Positions 24,232 to 33,321 of a DNA stretch of 64,000 bases are shown here, piece by piece; the first letter of the stretch is position 1, and each line of letters begins with the position of its first letter. The DNA lies in NCBI GenBank assembly GCA_009777335.1, contig WRMC01000007.1, positions 1 to 64,000 on the forward strand, read 5' to 3'. The notes beneath the pieces were generated by a model, which saw only the letters and a list, made by a program, of their open reading frames with translations, was not told where the DNA came from and made no database searches. The translations under genes were made by a program, and so were the position numbers. This DNA comes from Treponema sp. (GTDB lineage Bacteria; Spirochaetota; Spirochaetia; Treponematales; Breznakiellaceae).

Positions 24232-25173
24232 ATGGCGAAGATTGCCAGTGATATTAGCGCCCTCATAGGAAAGACCCCCCTAATGCATCTAAGCCGCTAT
24301 GGAGCGCGCTTAGGTCTGGGGGCCACCCTCATGGGGAAGCTGGAATACTTTAACCCCGCCGGGAGTGTGAAGGATCGCATCGCCCTGGCCATGATCAGCG
24401 AAGCTGAAAAGAGAGGCAAGCTAGGGCCCGGGTCGGTGATCATCGAGCCCACCAGCGGCAATACAGGCATAGGGCTGGCCTCCATCGCGGCGGTCCGGGG
24501 CTACAGGATCATCCTTACCATGCCCCAGACCATGAGCATAGAGCGCCGGAAGCTCCTTTTGGCTTATGGGGCCGAGATAGTCCTGACCGATGGGGCCAAG
24601 GGCATGAGGGGGGCCATAGAAAAGGCAGAAGAGCTGGCTGCTGAAATCGAGCATTCCTTTATCCCCGGACAATTTGACAACCCCGCTAACCCCCAGGTGC
24701 ACCGGGAAACCACGGGCCCCGAGATCTGGGAAGACACAGGGGGCAAGGTGGATATCCTTGTGGCCGGCATAGGGACCGGCGGAACCATCACCGGGGCGGG
24801 CTCATTCTTAAATGAGAAGAACCCCAGCCTTAGGGTCATTGCCGTGGAGCCCTTCGATTCGCCCATGCTGAGCGAGGGCCGTTCGGGGCCCCACCGGATT
24901 CAGGGCATAGGGGCCGGCTTTGTCCCTGGGGTTTTGGACCAAAAGGTCTACGACGAAGTAATCACCGTCAAGATAGATGATGCCATCCAGGCCAGCCGCC
25001 TGCTGGCCCAGAGCGAAGGGCTCCTGGTGGGCTTCTCCTCCGGGGCCGCCTTGTGGGCCGCCTCTCAGGCAGCAGGAAGGCCGGAGAATCAAGGGAAATC
25101 CATGGTGGTGATCCTCCCCGATACGGGGGAGCGTTACCTGAGTACCCCCCTCTACGAAGACCCGCCGGCCTAA
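24232..25173 (+). CDS. cysK: Cysteine synthase A (O-acetylserine sulfhydrylase)
   Basis: A 313-residue PLP enzyme. The Schiff-base lysine is Lys47 in [21 protein letters not shown] is the substrate loop, [10 protein letters not shown] binds the PLP phosphate and [10 protein letters not shown] is near the C-terminus. It makes cysteine from O-acetylserine and sulfide. ATG at 24232 is preferred over an earlier in-frame start because of the GGAG at 24221 and the normal N-terminus. Adjacent to cysE, so the two form the cysteine pathway here. murG starts one base after its stop. Confidence 0.95.
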   Translation: MAKIASDISALIGKTPLMHLSRYGARLGLGATLMGKLEYFNPAGSVKDRIALAMISEAEKRGKLGPGSVIIEPTSGNTGIGLASIAAVRGYRIILTMPQTMSIERRKLLLAYGAEIVLTDGAKGMRGAIEKAEELAAEIEHSFIPGQFDNPANPQVHRETTGPEIWEDTGGKVDILVAGIGTGGTITGAGSFLNEKNPSLRVIAVEPFDSPMLSEGRSGPHRIQGIGAGFVPGVLDQKVYDEVITVKIDDAIQASRLLAQSEGLLVGFSSGAALWAASQAAGRPENQGKSMVVILPDTGERYLSTPLYEDPPA

Positions 25174-25174
25174 G

Positions 25175-26257
25175 ATGCCCAGCATAGCTTTTACCGGCGG
25201 CGGTACCGGAGGACATATCTATCCGGGCCTGGCGGTGGCCTCCCGGCTGGAAGAAACCCTTTCCTGCCGGATCTTTTGGATAGGCTCCTCTGTGGGTATG
25301 GATCGCTCCATCGTAGAAGATGCGGGCCTGCCCTTCTTCGGTATTCCTTCAGGGAAGCTGCGGCGCTACCTTTCTCTCCATAATCTGGGGGATGTCTTTA
25401 AGGTGATCATGGGCTTCTTTGCGGCCCGGCGGATCTTAAAGCGAGAAAAACCGGCCCTGCTTTTCTCCAAGGGGGGCTTCGTGAGCGTCCCCCCCTGCGC
25501 CGCCGCCCGGTCTCTGGGGATCCCCGTCTTTACCCACGAATCTGATTATTCCCCGGGGCTGGCCACCCGGATTAACAGCCGCTTTGCGGAGCGGATCTTT
25601 ATTCCCTATAAGGAGTCGGCCCGCTTCTTCGGCCCCGCTGGGGCTAAGGTCCGGGTTTCGGGGAACCCCATCAGGAAGGAATTTTCCGCCGCAGATCCCC
25701 AGAAGGGTCGGGCCTTCCTGGGCCTGGGTCCCGAAGAGCGGGTGCTCTTGGTCCTGGGGGGGAGCCAGGGCTCCCAAGAAATTAACGGCCTTGTCAGGGA
25801 GGCCCTGGGGGAACTGACCAGGCATTATACGGTGATTCACCAAACCGGCGAGACCGCAGGCCCGGCCCGGGAGGAGGGGAGCTATAAATCCTACCCCTAC
25901 TTTAAAGAGGAGATGGCCCATGTGATTGCCGCGGCGGAGCTGGTTCTCTGCCGCAGCGGGGCGGGGACCATCTGGGAGTGCAAGAGCCTTAACAAGCCCA
26001 TTGTCCTTATTCCCTTAAGGGGATCGGGAACCAGGGGGGATCAGGTAGAGAATGCCCGGATCTTCGAGGAGGCGGGGGCGGCGATCAGCTACACCGGGGA
26101 CTCGGCCCAGGACCTGGCCCGGATCATCAACTCCCTGGCAGAAGATAGCGAGAAGCGTTTAAAAATGGCAGAGGCCAGGATAGTAGAAAAGGCCGAAGCT
26201 CTGGGTATAATTATAGAAGAGATCCTGGAGCGTATAGGAGAAAAAAGTCATGGCTAA
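25175..26257 (+). CDS. murG: UDP-GlcNAc:undecaprenyl-PP-MurNAc-pentapeptide transferase MurG
   Basis: A 360-residue GT28 glycosyltransferase. The N-terminal FTGGGTGGHIYPGLAVA loop, THESDYSPGLATR, LVLGGSQGSQEIN and the C-terminal LVLCRSGAGTIWE nucleotide-sugar site are all typical of MurG. It makes lipid II at the inner face of the cytoplasmic membrane. It overlaps cvpA by 8 bases and stands in what looks like one operon with cysE-cysK upstream and cvpA-holB-ntrB-ntrC downstream. Confidence 0.92.
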   Translation: MPSIAFTGGGTGGHIYPGLAVASRLEETLSCRIFWIGSSVGMDRSIVEDAGLPFFGIPSGKLRRYLSLHNLGDVFKVIMGFFAARRILKREKPALLFSKGGFVSVPPCAAARSLGIPVFTHESDYSPGLATRINSRFAERIFIPYKESARFFGPAGAKVRVSGNPIRKEFSAADPQKGRAFLGLGPEERVLLVLGGSQGSQEINGLVREALGELTRHYTVIHQTGETAGPAREEGSYKSYPYFKEEMAHVIAAAELVLCRSGAGTIWECKSLNKPIVLIPLRGSGTRGDQVENARIFEEAGAAISYTGDSAQDLARIINSLAEDSEKRLKMAEARIVEKAEALGIIIEEILERIGEKSHG

Positions 26258-26780
26258 TTTTCAGATTATCGATTTAGTGTTCCTGCTCCTGGCGGTGATC
26301 CTCATGGTCAGGGGTTATATGCGGGGCTTTATTTCCGGCCTCTTCTCCTGGGCCGCCCTGGTTCTATCCATAGGAGGGGCGGTGCTCTTTTTCCCCCAGC
26401 TGGGGGCCCTCATCCGGACCAGGTTTATGGAGAATGTCCGTTATGTCCCGGAGGTTATTTCCTTTGTGGGTATCTTTATTGGGGTTTCTTTATTGGTCCG
26501 GATGATAGAGCATGTCCTACGGGACGTGGTCGCCGGAGCCAGGCTGGGGGGGCTCAATCGTTTTCTGGGGTCCCTTTTTGGGCTCACCGAGGGTCTGGCC
26601 CTGGCCCTTCTGGTTCTTTTTATTTTAACGGTCCAGCCCTTTTTCGATGCCTCCTCCTTTATGGTGGACAGCATCTTTGCCCAGCTTCTGCTTCCCATTT
26701 TACGGTTCCCCCTGGATAGGAACAGCGAGGAATTCCGGACGGCCCTGTCTATCTTTTACCTAGCAGGATTTCCCGCATAG
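26250..26780 (+). CDS. CvpA-family membrane protein
   Basis: A 176-residue protein with four hydrophobic segments, starting with IIDLVFLLLAVILMVRGYMRGF (described here as residues 5-26) and the LFSWAALVLSIGGA helix, typical of the CvpA/colicin V production family. The role is unclear in general; the family is linked to envelope stress and colicin secretion. Overlaps murG by 8 bases. Confidence 0.8.
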   Translation: MANFQIIDLVFLLLAVILMVRGYMRGFISGLFSWAALVLSIGGAVLFFPQLGALIRTRFMENVRYVPEVISFVGIFIGVSLLVRMIEHVLRDVVAGARLGGLNRFLGSLFGLTEGLALALLVLFILTVQPFFDASSFMVDSIFAQLLLPILRFPLDRNSEEFRTALSIFYLAGFPA

Positions 26781-26790
26781 GGGGCAGAGG

Positions 26791-28134
26791 GTGTTTGAAA
26801 ACCTGCTGGGTCAGCCGGCGGCGGCCCAGCTCATTCAAGATATTCAAGGCCGGACCATGGCTCCGGCCATGCTTTTTTCCGGCCCCCCCGCTTCGGGGAA
26901 GGGGACTGCGGCCCTGGAACTGGGGCGGGTCATCTCCTGCGAGGCAGAAGAGAAGGCAGGGTGGAACTGCCCCTGTCCCGCCTGCGAGCGCCACCGCCGG
27001 CTCCTGCATCCCGATCTGCTCTGCCTGGGTCTTCGATCCTTCTCGGCAGAAATTTCTGCCTCCGCTTCGGCCTTTCTGCGGGATAGCTCTACCCCCTCGG
27101 TGCGGGCCCTTTTTATGCGTTCCTGCCGGAAGCTCCTGGCCCGTTTTAACCCGGTCCTTACCGAAGATGATCAGCGGGCATCCCGGGTCTCTTCCCTGGT
27201 CTCTTCTTTGGAGGAAGATCTGGACGAGATGGATTTTCTTTTTCCCGACCAGGCCCCCGAGGGGCAGACAGGGGAGGAGAAGCCAGCTTCCCCGGCCCTG
27301 GAGGCCCTGACCAAGCTGGTCCAGGGCATGACTGGCACCGCCTACAAACTGGAAGCTGAGGGCCTGGGTGAAACCATCCCCATAGGCCAACTGCGCCGGG
27401 CCGCCTATTGGAGCCGCCTTGCTCCGGTGGGGCCGGGGAAGCTCCTTCTGATAGAGAATGCGGATCGCATGCAGGACGAGGCCCGGAACTCCCTGTTAAA
27501 AATCCTGGAAGAACCGCCCCCCCGGCTTACTCTGGTCCTGGCCAGTTCCCGGCCCGGAAGCCTCCTCCCCACTATCCTTTCCCGTATTAGGCCCTATCGT
27601 TTCTCTGCCAGGGACCCGGCCATAGAAGGGGATGTGGTAAGGCGGGTCTTTAGGGACAAGCTGGAGGAGGGCCAAAATATTTCTGCCTACCTGGAATCCT
27701 TTCTTCCCGTTTCGGGAGAGATGCTCTATGCCCTGGCGGCCTTCTTTGCCGCCTCCGCGGCGGCCCGGGCCCTAGGGTTGGCCCGGCGGCAGGGCCTCCC
27801 TGTCCCAGAGGAGGCGATAAAGCTGGGCAAACTAAGCAGCCCCATTGCGGAAGCAGCCCAACTGGGCCGGCCCCAGGAGCAGGGCAGCCAGGTCTGTGCC
27901 CTGATCTTGCAAAAGGCCGGGTCCTTTGAGATCCGCTCCCTCTTTAGCCGCTTCCTCTCGGCCCTCCTTGATCAGGTCTCCCAGAGCCAGGTGCCCCCGG
28001 GCCTGGCCTTTTCGGATCTCTGGAGGGAGCACATCGCTTGGGCCGACACGGCAGTGGGGATCTACCGGCTCAGGTCCTCCCAGGTTTTGGAGAAGCTCTT
28101 TACCGACCTCAGCCGGGGGATGGCCCAGGTATGA
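26791..28134 (+). CDS. DNA polymerase III clamp-loader subunit (delta-prime/DnaX-like)
   Basis: A 447-residue AAA+ protein. Starts FENLLGQPAAAQLIQ, Walker A GPPASGKG at about 31-38, a cysteine cluster CPCPACERH, and the clamp-loader segments LLIENADRMQDEARNSLLKILEEPP and SRPGSLLPTILSRIRPYRF. This is the signature of HolB/DnaX-type subunits, which load the sliding clamp. It is longer than typical HolB because of an insert at about 130-170. GTG start, 10 bases after cvpA. The stop overlaps the kinase gene start (ATGA). Confidence 0.82.
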   Translation: MFENLLGQPAAAQLIQDIQGRTMAPAMLFSGPPASGKGTAALELGRVISCEAEEKAGWNCPCPACERHRRLLHPDLLCLGLRSFSAEISASASAFLRDSSTPSVRALFMRSCRKLLARFNPVLTEDDQRASRVSSLVSSLEEDLDEMDFLFPDQAPEGQTGEEKPASPALEALTKLVQGMTGTAYKLEAEGLGETIPIGQLRRAAYWSRLAPVGPGKLLLIENADRMQDEARNSLLKILEEPPPRLTLVLASSRPGSLLPTILSRIRPYRFSARDPAIEGDVVRRVFRDKLEEGQNISAYLESFLPVSGEMLYALAAFFAASAAARALGLARRQGLPVPEEAIKLGKLSSPIAEAAQLGRPQEQGSQVCALILQKAGSFEIRSLFSRFLSALLDQVSQSQVPPGLAFSDLWREHIAWADTAVGIYRLRSSQVLEKLFTDLSRGMAQV

Positions 28135-29372
28135 GACCCTTTATCCAGCGGGCCCTAAAAAAGTTTGACAAGCTTAGCTCTGACCAGCTTAGGCAGCTTC
28201 TTGTTTCCTCCTCCCGGGAGATAGACCGCCTGGAAACCCTGATAGATACTCTCCCCCGGGGCATCATTTTGTGCGATACCGCCCACAAGCTCATCCTGGC
28301 CAATAGGGCCGGGCGCAGGCTCCTTTCATTGGGAACGACCCCTTCCCGGGAGCCCCTGTGGACCCTTTTGGAAGTGGGGGAGCTCTCCCATTTTCTCGAA
28401 GAAACCCTGCTCCATTCGGACCGGGCGGAGGAAAGGGAGTTTGATGCCATCCCCTCAGAGAGCAACCGCCTGATCAGCGTCAGCGTCGTTCCCTTGCAGC
28501 AGGACGGCCGCAGTTCTGGGACCCTTATCATGGTGGATGATATCACCGAGCGGCGCAGCCGGGAGGCCAGGCTTCATCGCATGGAGAGCCTGGCCAGCCT
28601 CACCACCCTGGCCGCCGGGGTGGCCCATGAAATCAAGAACCCCCTGGCCTCCCTTTCCATCCATGTGCAGCTTATCCAGAAGATCCTGGAGGACCGCCCC
28701 CCCAAGCTGGACCCCCAGAGCAAGGAGGGGATCTCCTTTCAGCGGCTGGACAATTACCTGGGGGTCCTGAACGAAGAAATCGAAAGGCTTAACGGCATAG
28801 TGGTAGATTTTCTCTTTGCCGTCCGTCCCATGAATACGGTCCTCCGCCGGGGAGACCTAAGGGCCCTCATCCTGGAACTGGTCGATTTGGTTAGACCAGA
28901 ACTTGAAGAGGCGGGGATCAAGCTCCGGCTGGAACTAGAGGACGCCATAGGCCCCGCCGATTTTGATCCCGCCCTCTTAAAGCAGGCCCTCTTGAACCTC
29001 CTCACTAATGCGTCGGCGGCCATACAGGGTTCACCTAACTATGACCGCTCCGGGGGTGAAATTAGCTTGAGGGTCCTCGAAGCCGAGGGGGAGTTGAAGA
29101 TCACCGTGGCCGATACGGGGGCAGGGATCAGCGAGGAACATCTAACCAAGATCTTTGAACCCTACTTTACGACAAAAACCGAAGGCACCGGCCTGGGTCT
29201 TACCATGGCCTTTAAGATTATTAAGGAACACCGGGGGGAGATCCAGGTGGAATCCAAGTTAGGGGAGGGGACCGTCTTTGTCATTACCCTGCCCCGGCCT
29301 CACTTTGGCCAGAACCTTCTTCCCTATGGGCCTGTCCAGGAACCTCTAAGCATTCCAGGGAGGGTATCATGA
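28131..29372 (+). CDS. Sensor histidine kinase (NtrB-like)
   Basis: A 413-residue cytoplasmic kinase without membrane segments. N-terminal PAS domain (about 30-150, LPRGIILCDTAHKLILANRAG), HisKA with His166 in GVAHEIKNPLASL, then HATPase_c with NASAAIQ, DTGAGISEEHLTKIFEPYFTTK and GTGLGLTMAFKII. The FEPYFTTK/GTGLGL pattern is that of NtrB-like kinases. It would phosphorylate the sigma-54 activator encoded next, which it overlaps by 4 bases. The ATG at 28131 fits the ATGA overlap with the clamp-loader gene. Confidence 0.9.
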   Translation: MRPFIQRALKKFDKLSSDQLRQLLVSSSREIDRLETLIDTLPRGIILCDTAHKLILANRAGRRLLSLGTTPSREPLWTLLEVGELSHFLEETLLHSDRAEEREFDAIPSESNRLISVSVVPLQQDGRSSGTLIMVDDITERRSREARLHRMESLASLTTLAAGVAHEIKNPLASLSIHVQLIQKILEDRPPKLDPQSKEGISFQRLDNYLGVLNEEIERLNGIVVDFLFAVRPMNTVLRRGDLRALILELVDLVRPELEEAGIKLRLELEDAIGPADFDPALLKQALLNLLTNASAAIQGSPNYDRSGGEISLRVLEAEGELKITVADTGAGISEEHLTKIFEPYFTTKTEGTGLGLTMAFKIIKEHRGEIQVESKLGEGTVFVITLPRPHFGQNLLPYGPVQEPLSIPGRVS

Positions 29373-30709
29373 AGTTCCATCTCCTTGTGGCGGACGATGA
29401 AAAAAACATCCGGGACGGCCTGGGGGCGGCCCTGGAGCTGGAGGGCTACGAGGTCACTCTGGCCGCCAATGGCAGCGATGCCCTCAAGCGTTTCCAGAAG
29501 GGTGACATAGACCTGATCATCTGCGACCTCAGAATGCCGGGCCTAAGCGGGGACGAGCTCCTCTCCAGGGTCCTGGCCGAAGCCCCCGGGACTCCGGTGA
29601 TCATCCTTACCGGCCATGGCACGGTGGAAGCAGCCGTCAAGGCCATGCACGAGGGGGCCTGGGACTTCCTCACCAAGCCGGTGAACCTGGACTACCTCTT
29701 CCTCCTGGTCAAGAAGGCCCTGGAGAACCAGCAGCTCCTGGAAAGACACCGCCGCCTGGAAGAGGAGCTGGAACAGCACCGGCGCTTTCAGACCATCATA
29801 GGCAAGAGCCCCGCCATGGTCAGGGTCTTTGATACCATCAGCCGGGCGGCTCCGACCAAGGCCTCAATTTTAATTACCGGAGAATCGGGGGTGGGAAAGG
29901 AGCTGGTGGCCGATGCCATCCATGACCTCTCCCCCCGAAAAGAGAAGCCCCTCATCAAGGTCCACTGTGCGGCCCTGGCTTCGACCCTGCTGGAGAGCGA
30001 GCTCTTTGGCCACGAAAAGGGGGCCTTTACCGGGGCCGCCGCCCGCAAGAGGGGCCGCTTTGAGCTGGCCCACGAGGGAACCCTCTTTCTGGACGAAATA
30101 GGCGACATTGACCAGGGCATACAGATAAAACTGCTTCGGGTCTTACAAGAGAGGTCCTTTGAGCGGGTAGGGGGCGAAGATACCATCGAAACCGATGTGC
30201 GGATCGTGAGCGCCACCAATAGGGATCTAAAAGAAGAAATCGAAAAGGGCAATTTTAGGGAGGATCTTTATTTTCGGCTGAACGTGGTGAACATCCATGT
30301 GCCTCCCTTAAGGGAGCGAAAGGAGGACCTCCCCCTCTTAATCGACGCCTTCTTAAAGGAGTTTGCCGAAGAAAACGGCAAGGCCATCACGGGCCTCAAT
30401 GACCGGGCCCGGTCCTGCCTTTACGGCTACTCCTGGCCCGGGAACATCCGGGAACTGCGGAACTGCATCGAAAGTGCGGTGGTCATGGCCCGGGGGGCCC
30501 TCATCACCGAAGAGGATCTTCCCCCGGGTCTTAAGGGCCAAAGCGATGATGGCTGGATCCGCATCCCCCTGGGGAGCACCATGGAGGAAGCCGAGAAGCT
30601 GATCATCCAGGAAACCCTTAAGGCCCACAAGGGAAACCAGAGCAAGGCCGCCGAGGCCTTAGGCATAGGACGGAAGACCCTCTACCGCAAGCACTCCGAA
30701 GACAGCTAG
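29369..30709 (+). CDS. Sigma-54-dependent response regulator (NtrC/AtoC type)
   Basis: A 446-residue regulator with three domains: receiver (1-120) with phosphoacceptor Asp53 in CDLRMPG; AAA+ with Walker A GESGVGKE at 171-178 and the sigma-54 contact loop GAFTGA at 218-223; and a C-terminal Fis-type helix-turn-helix (KGNQSKAAEALGIGRKTLYRK). It activates RNA polymerase with sigma-54 when phosphorylated by the upstream kinase. Overlaps the kinase gene by 4 bases. The target genes cannot be told from this window. Confidence 0.93.
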   Translation: MKFHLLVADDEKNIRDGLGAALELEGYEVTLAANGSDALKRFQKGDIDLIICDLRMPGLSGDELLSRVLAEAPGTPVIILTGHGTVEAAVKAMHEGAWDFLTKPVNLDYLFLLVKKALENQQLLERHRRLEEELEQHRRFQTIIGKSPAMVRVFDTISRAAPTKASILITGESGVGKELVADAIHDLSPRKEKPLIKVHCAALASTLLESELFGHEKGAFTGAAARKRGRFELAHEGTLFLDEIGDIDQGIQIKLLRVLQERSFERVGGEDTIETDVRIVSATNRDLKEEIEKGNFREDLYFRLNVVNIHVPPLRERKEDLPLLIDAFLKEFAEENGKAITGLNDRARSCLYGYSWPGNIRELRNCIESAVVMARGALITEEDLPPGLKGQSDDGWIRIPLGSTMEEAEKLIIQETLKAHKGNQSKAAEALGIGRKTLYRKHSEDS

Positions 30710-30724
30710 GCCCATGGCGGGGAA

Positions 30725-30752
30725 TTGCTTTTTTGCCAGCCCGGTATATAAT
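30725..30752 (+). promoter_or_regulatory. Promoter of the TIM-barrel gene at 30791
   Basis: -35 TTGCTT (30725-30730), spacer of 16, -10 TATAAT (30747-30752). An AAAGGAG ribosome binding site (30778-30784) precedes the ATG. Confidence 0.55.
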
Positions 30753-30790
30753 GGTTTTCAATAGGGCCTTTCCCTATAAAAGGAGTTATT

Positions 30791-31633
30791 ATGTCATTTC
30801 CAAGAACCACAGTTGCTGGGGTCTCGCTGCCCCGTTTGCTTATCGGATCCAACTGGATGCACGGGTACAGCCACAAAAGTAACGGCACCGATACCTATAT
30901 AAAAAATCTTCATGCCTCGGGGGACGAAACCGCAGCTATCCTCAAGGCCTTTTTAAAGCACGGCATAGATGCCTGGATGGCCGCATTTTCCACCAAGCCC
31001 AATCCGGAGGATCTGGTAAAAATGTATCAGGATAAGGTAGGGCAAAAACTCATCCTTATCGATACTCCGGTCCTCAATATGGATGATACACCGGCGGCTC
31101 GCAAGGAGTCGGAGGACATCATCAAGATGAGCGCCAAGATAGGTTCTACCTTCTGCATGATCCACCATGCAAGCTGCGAACAGCTGGTAAACCGGAACAA
31201 GAAAACCATGGACCGCCTGGGCGACTACACGGACATGATCCGCCAGGCGGGCCTTATCCCCGGTCTTACGGCCCACATGCCCGAGATAGTCATCTACACC
31301 GACCTTAACGGCTATGACGTAGAGACCTATGTTCAGATTTTTAACTGTATGGGATTCCTCATGCAGATCGAAATTGAATCGGTAATCAAAACCATCCACG
31401 GGGCAAAAAAGCCGGTCATGACCATTAAACCCATGGCCGCCGGCCGGGTGACCCCCTATGTGGGGCTTACCTTTAACTTTAACGTCCTCCGCGATCAGGA
31501 CATGGTCACCGTAGGCTGCCTCCACGAGCATGAGGTGGACGAGGATGTGGAGATCTCCCTGGCGGCCCTGGAACACCGGCTTCCCAACCTGGAGGCCAGG
31601 AGCAGTCCTGCCAAGCAGAGTATCATCCGCTAG
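30791..31633 (+). CDS. Uncharacterised protein, probable TIM barrel
   Basis: A 280-residue soluble protein I do not recognise by name. Alternating strands and helices (LLIGSNWMHG, GIDAWMAAFS, LILIDTPVLN, CMIHHASCEQL, GLIPGLTAHMP, PVMTIKPMAAG, MVTVGCLHEHEV) suggest a TIM barrel. The IKPMAAGRVTP strand and the VTVGCLHEHEVDEDV end recall aldo/keto reductases, but the typical catalytic DxxxY and K-H residues are not evident. Own promoter; converges with the J-domain gene, with 11 bases of 3' overlap. Confidence 0.6.
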   Translation: MSFPRTTVAGVSLPRLLIGSNWMHGYSHKSNGTDTYIKNLHASGDETAAILKAFLKHGIDAWMAAFSTKPNPEDLVKMYQDKVGQKLILIDTPVLNMDDTPAARKESEDIIKMSAKIGSTFCMIHHASCEQLVNRNKKTMDRLGDYTDMIRQAGLIPGLTAHMPEIVIYTDLNGYDVETYVQIFNCMGFLMQIEIESVIKTIHGAKKPVMTIKPMAAGRVTPYVGLTFNFNVLRDQDMVTVGCLHEHEVDEDVEISLAALEHRLPNLEARSSPAKQSIIR

Positions 31634-32051
31634 GATTTGCCTTAAACCAACGTTCCAGCCTGTCATAGGCCGTATTGACCCGGGCGCTCTTTTCGGTGGC
31701 CTTCTTTAAGTTCCCCTCATGGTTTGCATGCCGGTCCGGGTGGTGTATGTGGAGCAGCTTCTTGTAGGCTTCTTTGCAATCCTCCGCCGTGGCAGAGGGG
31801 CCCAGGCCCAGTTCGGCCAGGTCTTGATGCAGCTCCCGGGGGATGGGCCTGGGGGCTTTTTCCGGTTCCCCCGGATCTTGAAGAGGGTCCCCTTCAAGGT
31901 AGTCATTGAGTTCCCTGTATGCCGCATCCAGGTCGGGATCAGAAGAGGAGCTTTTAAAGGGGCTTCCCCTGCCTGTTTTGGAACCCAGGGAATCTACTCC
32001 CTCATCGATGTAGCTTTTGAGGACCTTTCCCAGTCTTTCCCAGATTCCCAT
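31623..32051 (-). CDS. Small J-domain (DnaJ-like) protein
   Basis: A 142-residue protein with a C-terminal J domain (about 76-140). The HPD tripeptide that stimulates DnaK ATPase is at 104-106 (HIHHPDRHAN). The N-terminal 70 residues are polar and low-complexity with Ser, Asp and Pro. No zinc-finger or C-terminal DnaJ domains, so it is a specialised co-chaperone. It overlaps the convergent gene by 11 bases. Confidence 0.85.
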   Translation of the reverse strand: MGIWERLGKVLKSYIDEGVDSLGSKTGRGSPFKSSSSDPDLDAAYRELNDYLEGDPLQDPGEPEKAPRPIPRELHQDLAELGLGPSATAEDCKEAYKKLLHIHHPDRHANHEGNLKKATEKSARVNTAYDRLERWFKANPSG

Positions 32052-32064
32052 GGGGGATTATACC

Positions 32065-32093
32065 TTGCGAAAAGGCCCCAGCCAAGGTACTAT
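32065..32093 (+). promoter_or_regulatory. Promoter of the second mutarotase gene
   Basis: -35 TTGCGA (32065-32070), 17-base spacer, -10 TACTAT (32088-32093). AAGGAGGAAT precedes the ATG at 32124. Confidence 0.5.
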
Positions 32094-32123
32094 AAACTCG
32101 GACACGCACAATAAGGAGGAATA

Positions 32124-33161
32124 ATGAAGATCAAGAAAAATACCTTTGGGATCATGAGTGACGGCAAAAAGGTGCATCTCTACACCCTTAAGGCCGGCGA
32201 ACTCTCCCTTTCCCTCTCCACCCGGGGAGCTACCTGGATGTCATTGATAGTCCCTTCCCGCAGCATGGGGAAGGATGATGTCATCCTGGGGGCTAATTCA
32301 TTTGACGGGTCTTTGAGCGGGCGTTTTGCCGCGGCCACCATAGGCCGCTTTGCCAACCGTATCGCGGGGGGCAAATTTTCCATAGACGGCAAGGAGTACC
32401 AGCTCTTTAGCCGGACCCCCGGCGCACCTTCCCTCCACGGCGGCAGGATAGGCTATTCCCGGAAGATCTGGAAGGCCGAGGCTTACGAAGAGAGGGACGG
32501 GGTCTTTGTGCGCTTTGAGCTTAAGAGCCCCGACGGGGACGAGGGCTATCCCGGCAACCTGAGGGCGGCGGTCAGCTACGGCCTCACCAAATCCAACGAA
32601 CTGGTGGTTGACTATGAGGCCAAGGTGGATGCCCCCAGCCCGGTAAACTTTACGAACCATGTCTACTTTAACCTGGCCGGAGAGGGTCGGGGCCTCGATG
32701 TACTGGCCCAGGAACTCAAAATGAACTGTTCAAGCTATGTCGAAGTGGACGAGAACCTCATTCCTACGGGGAAACTCCTTCCCACCAAGGGTACCCCCTT
32801 CGACTTTGAAGCCCGGAAGCCCATAGGCCGGGACATTAAGGAGCTTACCGCCACCAACGGCTACGATCATTGTCTGGTGGTAGACGGCGAACCTGGGGAG
32901 CTTCGGCCCTTCGCAGAGGCCTACGACCCCCACACCGGGCGGACCATGCGCTGTTTTACCACCCAGCCGGGGGTACAGCTTTTTACCATGAACAGCGACT
33001 TTACGGCCCCGGGGAAGACGGGCATGTACCGGACCCACAGTGCCTTCTGTCTGGAGACCCAGCACTTCCCGGACGCCCCCAATCATCCCCACTTTCCCTC
33101 GAGTATCTTCGGCCCCGACCGGGATTACCACGAGCGGGCGGTCTTTGCCTTTGATTGGTAG
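32124..33161 (+). CDS. galM: Aldose 1-epimerase (second copy)
   Basis: A 345-residue mutarotase, diverged paralogue of the one at 14481. Key segments: GATWMSLIVPSR, GRFANRIAGGKFSIDGKEY, NFTNHVYFNLAGEG, NGYDHCLVV, QPGVQLFTMN and FCLETQHFPDAPNHP with the catalytic glutamate. It interconverts anomers of aldoses. It stands alone with its own promoter and a terminator right after it. Confidence 0.93.
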   Translation: MKIKKNTFGIMSDGKKVHLYTLKAGELSLSLSTRGATWMSLIVPSRSMGKDDVILGANSFDGSLSGRFAAATIGRFANRIAGGKFSIDGKEYQLFSRTPGAPSLHGGRIGYSRKIWKAEAYEERDGVFVRFELKSPDGDEGYPGNLRAAVSYGLTKSNELVVDYEAKVDAPSPVNFTNHVYFNLAGEGRGLDVLAQELKMNCSSYVEVDENLIPTGKLLPTKGTPFDFEARKPIGRDIKELTATNGYDHCLVVDGEPGELRPFAEAYDPHTGRTMRCFTTQPGVQLFTMNSDFTAPGKTGMYRTHSAFCLETQHFPDAPNHPHFPSSIFGPDRDYHERAVFAFDW

Positions 33162-33185
33162 CAGTAGAATCCAGTTTTAAGTATT

Positions 33186-33251
33186 AGCGGACAGGTCATG
33201 GGGACGTCCAGCGGAGGTTAACACCTCTGACCCCATCCTGGCCGCTTTTTT
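33186..33251 (+). terminator. Branched intrinsic terminator
   Basis: Outer stem AGCGG...CCGCT continued by AGG/CCT and ATGGGG/CCCCAT with small bulges, enclosing a second hairpin AGAGGT-type (GAGGTTAACACCTC), then six T at 33246-33251. Confidence 0.7.
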
Positions 33252-33321
33252 ATGCCCTAATGCCTTGTTCGCTTAGCATGCAGGAGCTGCAACCCTTTCC
33301 ATGCCGGGGGGTCTAAAAGGT

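Noticed and set aside
30791-31633. Assignment as an aldo/keto reductase
   Set aside because: Only the end of the protein is reminiscent; catalytic residues are not evident, so it was left as an unknown TIM barrel.
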